Shown one piece after another: positions 58,440 to 64,000 of a DNA stretch of 64,000 bases (the stretch's first letter is position 1; the number at the start of each line of letters is the position of its first letter). The stretch is from Muribaculum intestinale (GTDB lineage Bacteria > Bacteroidota > Bacteroidia > Bacteroidales > Muribaculaceae): contig NZ_CP021421.1 of assembly GCF_002201515.1 (NCBI RefSeq), forward strand, positions 744,001-808,000, read 5' to 3'. Below the pieces are notes generated by a model. That model was given only the letters and a program-made list of their open reading frames with translations, was not told where the DNA came from and made no database searches. Both the position numbers and the translations under genes were made by a program.

Positions 58440-60455
58440 ATGAACCTGTACCGACATATCGCATGCGGCTGCATAGCCGCAATGGCATTCACAACAACAT
58501 CATCAGCAATGGCCGAAGACAAAAATGATTTCGACTACGTAGTCGACCGTTTCGCCGACATTGAGGTACTACGCTACCCAGTGCCCGATTTCGACAAACT
58601 GTCGCTGAGCCAGAAAATGCTCGTATACCATCTCACAGAGGCCGCCCTCGCCGGACGCGACATCCTGTGGGACCAGAACTGCCGCCTGAATCTCGAGCTG
58701 CGCGACATGCTCGAAAAAATATACACAGGATATCAGGGCGACCGCAACGACCCACAGTTCAAGGCTTTTGAGAAATACCTCAAACAGGTATGGTTCGCCA
58801 ACGGCGTCCACCACCACTACTCAATGGACAAATTCACCCCCGAATTCTCCCGAAAGTGGATTATGTCGCAGCTCGTAAGGATGCCCGACAATCAGCGTCC
58901 GCCCCACGAACCACAGCTGATTAAACTCATATTCGACCCGACATTCATGGCCAAGCGTGTCAACCAGGCCGAAGGCGAGGACCTGATACGCACATCTGCG
59001 GTCAACATGTATGAGGAAGGACTCACTCAGAAAGAAATCGAAGACTACTACAACGCCCGCAAGGACACTACCGACCTCACTCCAATATCCTACGGTCTCA
59101 ATACAAAAAAGGTAAAACGCAACGGTCAGGTATGCGAGCTTCCCTATAAACTCGGTGGGCTCTACAGCAACGCCATCGAACGCATCATACGCGAGCTTTC
59201 GCTTGCCTCGATATATGCCGAAAATCCCGCTCAGAAAGCATATATCGACAAACTGATTGAATTTTACCGTACCGGCGACTTGAAGACATTCGACGACTAC
59301 TCGATACTGTGGGCCGAGGAGACAGCCTCGCAGGTCGACTTCATCAACGGCTTTATAGAAAGCTACGGTGACCCGCTGGGGATGACCGGCTCATGGGAAT
59401 CAATCGTAAACTTCAAGAACATACCCGCATCGCAGCGCACGGAAACCATCAGCGGCAACGCACAGTGGTTTGAAGACAATTCGCCGGTCGACCCGCGCTT
59501 CCGCAAGGACAAAGTAAAAGGAGTCACCGCAAAAGTAATCACCGCAGCCATCCTCGCCGGCGACGCATACCCCGCCACTCCCATCGGCATAAATCTGCCC
59601 AACGCCAACTGGATACGCGCGGCCCATGGCTCCAAATCGGTAACACTCGAGAATATCACACAGGCCTACGACGAAGCCTCACACGGCAACGGATTCAACC
59701 AGGAATTCGTAATCGACGAGCCAACCTCAAAACTGCTCGACGACTACCTGTTCATAACCGACAACCTTCACACCGACCTCCACGAATGCCTGGGCCATGC
59801 TTCCGGACGTCTGCTCCCCGGAGTCGACCCCGACGCACTGAAAGCCCACGGCTCGACGCTTGAAGAAGCCCGCGCCGACCTGTTCGCACTCTACTACCTG
59901 GCCGACCCCAAGCTGATTGAGCTCGGACTACTCGACAACCCCGACGCCTACAAGGCCGAATACTACAAATACATCCTCAACGGCCTGATGACACAGCTCA
60001 TGCGTATCGAGCCCGGAAAAGATGTGGAAGAAGCCCACATGCGCAACCGCAAACTGATATCGGAGTGGGCCTACGAGCATGGCAAGGCCGACAACGTTAT
60101 AGAGTACGTAAAGCGCGATGGAAAGACCTACATCCGCATCAACGACTACCGGAAACTGCGCGCCCTTTTCGGCCGTCTGCTCGGCGAAATCCAGCGCATA
60201 AAGAGCGAAGGCGACTATGAGGCCGGACGCAACCTCGTGGAGAAATATGCCGTAAAAGTCGATCCGGCCATACACAACGAAGTGCTCGAGCGCTACAGCC
60301 ATCTCGACATAGCCCCCTACCGCGGATTCGTCAACCCGACATACTCGATTGTACGCGACGCCGACGGAGCCATCACCGATGTAACAGTCACCTATGGCGA
60401 AGAATATATTCCCCAGATGCTCCGCTATTCACGCGACTATCGCACTTTAAAATAA
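58440..60455 (+). CDS. M49-family dipeptidyl peptidase III
   Basis: This 671-residue protein has a signal-like N-terminus (about 1-24, ACGCIAAMAFTTTSSAMA). The hexapeptide zinc motif HECLGH is at 448-453 and the second motif EEARAD, with the third zinc ligand, at 475-480, as in DPP III. It removes dipeptides from peptide N-termini. Eukaryotic DPP III is cytosolic. The signal sequence here suggests periplasmic action on imported or secreted peptides. Spacing to rlmI is 33 nt, so they probably share a transcript. Confidence 0.92.
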   Translation: MNLYRHIACGCIAAMAFTTTSSAMAEDKNDFDYVVDRFADIEVLRYPVPDFDKLSLSQKMLVYHLTEAALAGRDILWDQNCRLNLELRDMLEKIYTGYQGDRNDPQFKAFEKYLKQVWFANGVHHHYSMDKFTPEFSRKWIMSQLVRMPDNQRPPHEPQLIKLIFDPTFMAKRVNQAEGEDLIRTSAVNMYEEGLTQKEIEDYYNARKDTTDLTPISYGLNTKKVKRNGQVCELPYKLGGLYSNAIERIIRELSLASIYAENPAQKAYIDKLIEFYRTGDLKTFDDYSILWAEETASQVDFINGFIESYGDPLGMTGSWESIVNFKNIPASQRTETISGNAQWFEDNSPVDPRFRKDKVKGVTAKVITAAILAGDAYPATPIGINLPNANWIRAAHGSKSVTLENITQAYDEASHGNGFNQEFVIDEPTSKLLDDYLFITDNLHTDLHECLGHASGRLLPGVDPDALKAHGSTLEEARADLFALYYLADPKLIELGLLDNPDAYKAEYYKYILNGLMTQLMRIEPGKDVEEAHMRNRKLISEWAYEHGKADNVIEYVKRDGKTYIRINDYRKLRALFGRLLGEIQRIKSEGDYEAGRNLVEKYAVKVDPAIHNEVLERYSHLDIAPYRGFVNPTYSIVRDADGAITDVTVTYGEEYIPQMLRYSRDYRTLK

Positions 60456-60461
60456 AAACAG

Positions 60462-60469
60462 TAACTTTG
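60462..60469 (+). promoter_or_regulatory. -7 element of pheS
   Basis: TAACTTTG lies just after the M49 stop codon, with an expected start near 60475 and a leader of about 36 nt. The -33 match is poor. Confidence 0.5.
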
Positions 60470-60510
60470 CAGAAGATTTACCCGACTACTGCTACATCAA
60501 GTTAAAGACA

Positions 60511-61533
60511 ATGTTAGACAAAATAAAAGCGCTCCACTCTGAAATCGAAAGTCTCAATGCCGCCGACGCTGCCGAAGTGGAGGTACTACGCATAAAATAT
60601 CTGAGCAAAAAAGGAGAAATCAACGCTCTCTTCAACGATTTCAGGGCCCTCGGCCCCGATGAAAAGCGCGCTATCGGCGCTCCACTCAACGAACTCAAGA
60701 CATTCGCCACCGAGAAAATCAACACCCTGCGCGAGGCGCTCGACAACAACGGTGCCTCGGAGATATCCATCGACATGAGCCGCACCGCAGCTCCCGTGGC
60801 TCTCGGCACCCGACATCCGCTCTCGCTCGTTCGCGCCGAAATTATCGACATATTCTCGCGACTCGGGTTCACTCTCGCCGAAGGTCCGGAAATCGAGGAC
60901 GACTGGCATGTGTTCGGAGCAATGAACTTCGCTGCCGACCATCCCGCTCGCGACATGCAGGACACATTCTTCATTCAGCGCACACCCGACGTGCTGCTCC
61001 GCACTCATACATCATCCGTACAGTCGCGCGTAATGGAGAACTCCAAGCCCCCTATCCGCATCATATGCCCCGGACGCGTATACCGCAACGAGGCTATATC
61101 GGCCCGTGCCCACTGCTTCTTCCATCAGGTCGAGGCGCTTTATGTCGACAAGAACGTATCATTCGCCGACCTGCGACAGACACTTCTCTACTTCGCCCGT
61201 GAGATGTTCGGCCCCGAGACTCAGATACGTCTGCGTCCAAGCTATTTCCCCTTCACCGAGCCTTCCGCCGAAATGGACATTTCATGCAACCTCTGCGGAG
61301 GCAAGGGATGCTCATTCTGCAAGCACACCGGATGGGTCGAGATTCTCGGCTGCGGCATGGTAGACCCCGCTGTGCTCGAAGCCTGCGGCATCGACAGCAA
61401 GGAATACTCGGGATTCGCACTCGGCATGGGTGTAGAGCGCATCACCAACCTCAAGTACCAGGTCAACGACCTGCGCCTCTTCTCCGAGAACGACACCCGG
61501 TTCCTCGACGAATTCACATCCGCCCACAAGTAA
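60511..61533 (+). CDS. pheS: Phenylalanyl-tRNA synthetase alpha subunit
   Basis: This 340-residue class II synthetase subunit has the N-terminal coiled coil (about 1-90), motif 1 near GTRHPLSLVRAEIIDIFSRLGFTLAEGPEIEDDWH, motif 2 in PIRIICPGRVYRNEAISARAH and motif 3 GMGVERITNL. A cysteine cluster (CNLCGGKGCSFCKHTGW), typical of some PheS insertions, follows motif 2. The beta subunit gene is not adjacent, so it lies elsewhere. A terminator follows. Confidence 0.97.
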   Translation: MLDKIKALHSEIESLNAADAAEVEVLRIKYLSKKGEINALFNDFRALGPDEKRAIGAPLNELKTFATEKINTLREALDNNGASEISIDMSRTAAPVALGTRHPLSLVRAEIIDIFSRLGFTLAEGPEIEDDWHVFGAMNFAADHPARDMQDTFFIQRTPDVLLRTHTSSVQSRVMENSKPPIRIICPGRVYRNEAISARAHCFFHQVEALYVDKNVSFADLRQTLLYFAREMFGPETQIRLRPSYFPFTEPSAEMDISCNLCGGKGCSFCKHTGWVEILGCGMVDPAVLEACGIDSKEYSGFALGMGVERITNLKYQVNDLRLFSENDTRFLDEFTSAHK

Positions 61534-61551
61534 AAACGACAAAAATACCGT

Positions 61552-61602
61552 GAATGTGTCCTTGACTTCTGCCCTCGGGAAAGATAAAGTCAGGACACAT
61601 TC
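61552..61602 (+). terminator. Hairpin between pheS and nth
   Basis: Arms GAATGTGTCCTTGACTT and AAGTCAGGACACATTC pair with one bulged base around an 18-nt loop. It is followed by TTGAATCC, a weak T tail. Confidence 0.75.
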
Positions 61603-61621
61603 TTGAATCCAGACAGCCGTA

Positions 61622-62302
61622 ATGACCACAAAAGAGCGTTACCGCCGCGTACTTGAGATATTCAGCCATGAAATGCCTGTGGCTGAGACCGAGCTCCACT
61701 ACGACACTCCGTTCCACCTGCTGGTAGCGGTGATTCTGTCGGCACAATGCACCGACAAGCGTATCAACATAGTCACTCCGGCTCTGTTCGAGGCATATCC
61801 CACCCCGGCCGACATGGCCGCGGCCACACAGGAAGATATATACGGATACATCCGCTCAGTATCATACCCCAACAACAAGGCACGCTCTCTGCTCGGGGCC
61901 GCACGCATGCTCGTGGAGGAATTCGGTGGAGAACTACCATCGGATATCGACTCTCTCATGCGTCTCCCCGGAGTCGGCCGGAAGACTGCCAACGTAATGC
62001 TCGCCGTAGTATGGAACCGTGCCGCCATGGCTGTAGACACCCACGTGTTCCGAGTAAGCGAACGCATAGGCCTGACAACCGGCAGCAAGACTCCCCTCGC
62101 CACAGAGAAAGCCCTGTGTGCCAACATTCCCGAAGAAATCATACCCAAAGCCCACCACTGGCTTATACTCCACGGGCGCTATGTATGCAAGGCGCGCCGC
62201 CCCGACTGTCTCAACTGCTACCTGACAGGTGTATGCCGCTACTACAACCGCGCTACAGGCAACAGCGCACCAGCTGACAGCAACAAGGACATCAACGATT
62301 AA
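61622..62302 (+). CDS. nth: Endonuclease III
   Basis: This 226-residue base-excision DNA glycosylase/AP lyase has a helix-hairpin-helix LPGVGRKTANV with catalytic Lys121 and Asp139 in AVDTHVFRV. The C-terminal [4Fe-4S] cysteines follow the C-x6-C-x2-C-x5-C pattern in CKARRPDCLNCYLTGVC. It removes oxidised pyrimidines. It has its own ATG 88 nt after pheS, past a hairpin. Confidence 0.96.
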   Translation: MTTKERYRRVLEIFSHEMPVAETELHYDTPFHLLVAVILSAQCTDKRINIVTPALFEAYPTPADMAAATQEDIYGYIRSVSYPNNKARSLLGAARMLVEEFGGELPSDIDSLMRLPGVGRKTANVMLAVVWNRAAMAVDTHVFRVSERIGLTTGSKTPLATEKALCANIPEEIIPKAHHWLILHGRYVCKARRPDCLNCYLTGVCRYYNRATGNSAPADSNKDIND

Positions 62303-62325
62303 CGCCAAATAACTTTTCACAGGCA

Positions 62326-62991
62326 ATGGACTACGAGCAGGCATTCCTATTTATCATAGAAGTAATCGGCACGGTAGCGTTTGCCATATCGGGCATACGC
62401 ATGGCCGCTGCGAAAAATTTCGACTGGTTCGGAGCCTATACAGTCGGACTTGTCACCGCCATCGGCGGCGGCACCCTGCGCGACATTCTGCTCGACATAC
62501 CGGTATTCTGGATGCAGACATGGTGGTACCTCGCAGTCACAGCCATGTCGCTGATAGTGGTAATCGTGTTCCGACGCATACTCGTGCATACACGCGTACT
62601 ATTCATATTCGACACCATCGGGCTGGCCCTGTTTGTAGTGATAGGCATACAGAAGACTCTCGACACCGACTATCCCCTATGGGTAGCCATAATAATGGGC
62701 ATAATCACAGGAGCCATAGGAGGTGTGATACGCGACATTCTAATTAACAGCGAGCCGCTCCTTTTCAAGAAAGACCTCTATGCCACGGCATGTCTGGCTG
62801 GCGGACTCGTATACGGCGCGCTCATCTGCTGCCATGCATCGGTACCCGTGCAAGGCATAGCATGCGCCGCCACAGTCATTGCAATGCGAGTGCTGGCCGT
62901 ACAATACGGATGGTCGCTCCCGGTGCTGGGCGATGTCTACTGCACCGACGGCGCCAATCAAAACCAGTCAACAGAAAACAAACGTAAATAG
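62326..62991 (+). CDS. TRIC/UPF0126-type cation channel protein
   Basis: This 221-residue membrane protein of about seven transmembrane helices is built from two UPF0126 repeats. The first repeat has FAISGIRMAAAKNFDWFGAYTVGLVTAIGGGTLRDILLDIP (about 16-58), and the second repeats the GGVIRDILINSEP glycine-arginine element near 130. Structures of bacterial TRIC relatives are trimeric K+/cation channels. It follows nth by 23 nt. Confidence 0.9.
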   Translation: MDYEQAFLFIIEVIGTVAFAISGIRMAAAKNFDWFGAYTVGLVTAIGGGTLRDILLDIPVFWMQTWWYLAVTAMSLIVVIVFRRILVHTRVLFIFDTIGLALFVVIGIQKTLDTDYPLWVAIIMGIITGAIGGVIRDILINSEPLLFKKDLYATACLAGGLVYGALICCHASVPVQGIACAATVIAMRVLAVQYGWSLPVLGDVYCTDGANQNQSTENKRK

Positions 62992-63026
62992 AACTCCCTC
63001 ACGTGGAAACATCACAGGTACAAAGC

Positions 63027-63458
63027 ATGAAACTCCCGATAAGCCGGTCAGCGCTGCAATTCATTAAATACGCCTGCGTCGGTGTGATTAACACCCTGGT
63101 GACATTCGGCGTAATCATATTATGCAAATCAATCCTCGGTCTTAATCCGTGGATTTCAAACGCACTCGGCTACATATGCGGTATCGTCAATTCATTCATC
63201 TGGAACAAGCGATGGGTGTTCAAGACTTCGGGCCACTATGCCCGCGAGGCGATAGCATTCCTTTCGGGAGCACTCATATGCTACGGAATACAACTGCTTG
63301 CCGTATGGCTACTCTTCAACGAGACAAGTCTCAAGGAATGGGAATACTCACTGTTCTCATTTACGCTATCAGGCTACGGAATAGCCACGATATGCGGCAA
63401 CATCGTGTACACGGTGGCCTATTATATTTACAATAAACTCATTACATTCCGGCAGTAG
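63027..63458 (+). CDS. GtrA-family membrane protein
   Basis: The protein has 143 residues from the ATG at 63027. A GTG at 63003 would add eight residues. Four transmembrane helices are visible, with the N-terminal FIKYACVGVINTLVTFGVIILC and the NSFIWNKRWVFK motif typical of GtrA. GtrA proteins are thought to flip lipid-linked sugars or to work with glycosyltransferases. No glycosyltransferase gene is adjacent. Confidence 0.85.
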   Translation: MKLPISRSALQFIKYACVGVINTLVTFGVIILCKSILGLNPWISNALGYICGIVNSFIWNKRWVFKTSGHYAREAIAFLSGALICYGIQLLAVWLLFNETSLKEWEYSLFSFTLSGYGIATICGNIVYTVAYYIYNKLITFRQ

Positions 63459-63573
63459 CCGGCACAGGCATAAGCACACCCTCACAGCTGGGAAATATTG
63501 CGGTTAACACAGATTAACACCACAGTACAGTTTTTATCCATCTCTGCGTCCCTGCTCTTTCACGGGAAAGAAC

Positions 63574-63602
63574 TAAATTTGTGTGTTCACTTGTTATATT
63601 TG
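63574..63602 (+). promoter_or_regulatory. Tandem -7 elements of the patatin gene
   Basis: Two TAnnTTTG matches occur: TAAATTTG at 63574-63581 and TATATTTG at 63595-63602. The second gives a start near 63608 and a leader of about 24 nt to the ATG at 63632. Confidence 0.5.
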
Positions 63603-63631
63603 TGATATAATCAGTCTCACAAATAAAACCT

Positions 63632-64000
63632 ATGGTAATGTTTCGACGTCGACCCTACAGAATAGGCCTTGCTCTTAGCGGCGGAGGCGCCCGCGGATTC
63701 GCTCACCTTGGCGCCCTATACGCACTTGAGGAGCTTGGCATCAAACCCGGAATCGTTGCCGGAGTCAGTGCCGGAAGTATTGCGGCGGCTCTCTATGGCA
63801 GCGGCATGAAGCCTATGGAAATCATGCGCAGCTTCATGAAAGCCCGGTTCTGGGACTTCTGTGAGATAGGAGTGCCGAGCGGAGGATTCTTCACTATGAA
63901 AGGCTTTCACGCGTTTATCAAAGAAAATCTGAAAGTAACGCGCCTTGAAGAGTGTCCCTTGCCGACTGTGATATGCGCTACCGACCTCGACAACTGCAAA
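63632..64000 (+). CDS. Patatin-like phospholipase (cut by the window end)
   Basis: An ATG at 63632 opens a frame that stays open to the last base of the window (123 codons). It has the patatin oxyanion loop LSGGGARGFAHLGALYALEELGI and the nucleophile elbow GVSAGS, so it is a Ser/Asp-dyad lipid acyl hydrolase of the NTE/RssA type. The catalytic Asp lies beyond the window. In Bacteroidetes many family members extend into an outer-membrane barrel, but this cannot be checked here. Confidence 0.9.
   Translation, partial: MVMFRRRPYRIGLALSGGGARGFAHLGALYALEELGIKPGIVAGVSAGSIAAALYGSGMKPMEIMRSFMKARFWDFCEIGVPSGGFFTMKGFHAFIKENLKVTRLEECPLPTVICATDLDNCK

Noticed and set aside
1..64000. tRNA, rRNA, CRISPR or prophage content
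   Set aside because: No regularly spaced repeats, no tRNA cloverleaf-like sequence and no phage structural genes could be seen. The muramidase at 46614-47393 has a signal peptide and no phage neighbours.

Overview
The window looks like a stretch of core chromosome from a Bacteroidales bacterium, most likely a gut Muribaculaceae-type organism. The order-level call rests on the recurring Bacteroidetes promoter pattern (TTTG, 19-20 nt, TAnnTTTG), on family content (DUF6377 regulator, DUF4292, DUF5715, GldB-like lipoprotein, S41/M49 peptidases, three-subunit fumarate reductase) and on gene order such as dut-TPR-DUF4292-EnvC and M23-dxr-rseP. The family-level guess is inference. No rRNA, tRNA, CRISPR array or prophage is visible. 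The one mobile element is a complete IS4-family insertion.

Layout. 0-8.6 kb: a hemerythrin-like protein coupled to a LuxR regulator, folate/nucleotide genes with an S41 protease, a candidate small RNA, a DUF6377 membrane regulator, and a BASS-type transporter with a Crp/Fnr regulator. 8.6-12.3 kb: miaB, divergent from a succinate/acetate CoA-transferase, then a small repeat-containing lipoprotein. 12.3-18.4 kb: a leftward cluster DUF5715-AsmA-HAD-aroB. 18.5-25.1 kb: an HSL-type esterase, an SDR, a PRiA4b-like protein, plsC, a TonB-domain protein, folC and a split chromate transporter. 25.2-31.1 kb: a secreted endonuclease I, PAP2 phosphatase plus LtaS-like transferase, and a polysaccharide flippase. 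31.2-32.6 kb: the IS4 element, sitting at the stop codon of the next gene. 32.6-37.2 kb: the leftward envelope cluster dut-TPR-DUF4292-EnvC. 37.4-39.5 kb: dnaA and an AT-rich region with several DnaA-box-like sequences, a strong oriC candidate. 39.5-47.4 kb: MCE/MlaD protein, amidase, GldB-like lipoprotein, a 59-residue gene, an ECF sigma factor, Skp-like lipoprotein with a small membrane protein, pepD and a muramidase. 47.5-53.5 kb: fumarate reductase frdCAB and an OmpA-type porin. 53.7-64 kb: a rightward run of degenerate M23, dxr, rseP, rlmI, M49 peptidase, pheS, nth, TRIC-type channel, GtrA and a patatin cut by the window end.

Functional picture. Many genes serve the envelope (EnvC, amidase, muramidase, AsmA, MCE, LtaS/PAP2, flippase, OmpA, Skp) or anaerobic succinate/acetate/propionate metabolism (fumarate reductase, CoA-transferase). 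Several start codons were moved from the longest open frame because a -7 promoter element lies inside or against the longer form. Positions of promoters, hairpins and repeats were read by eye. Without searches, family calls rest on recognisable motifs, and functions of regulatory elements are inference.
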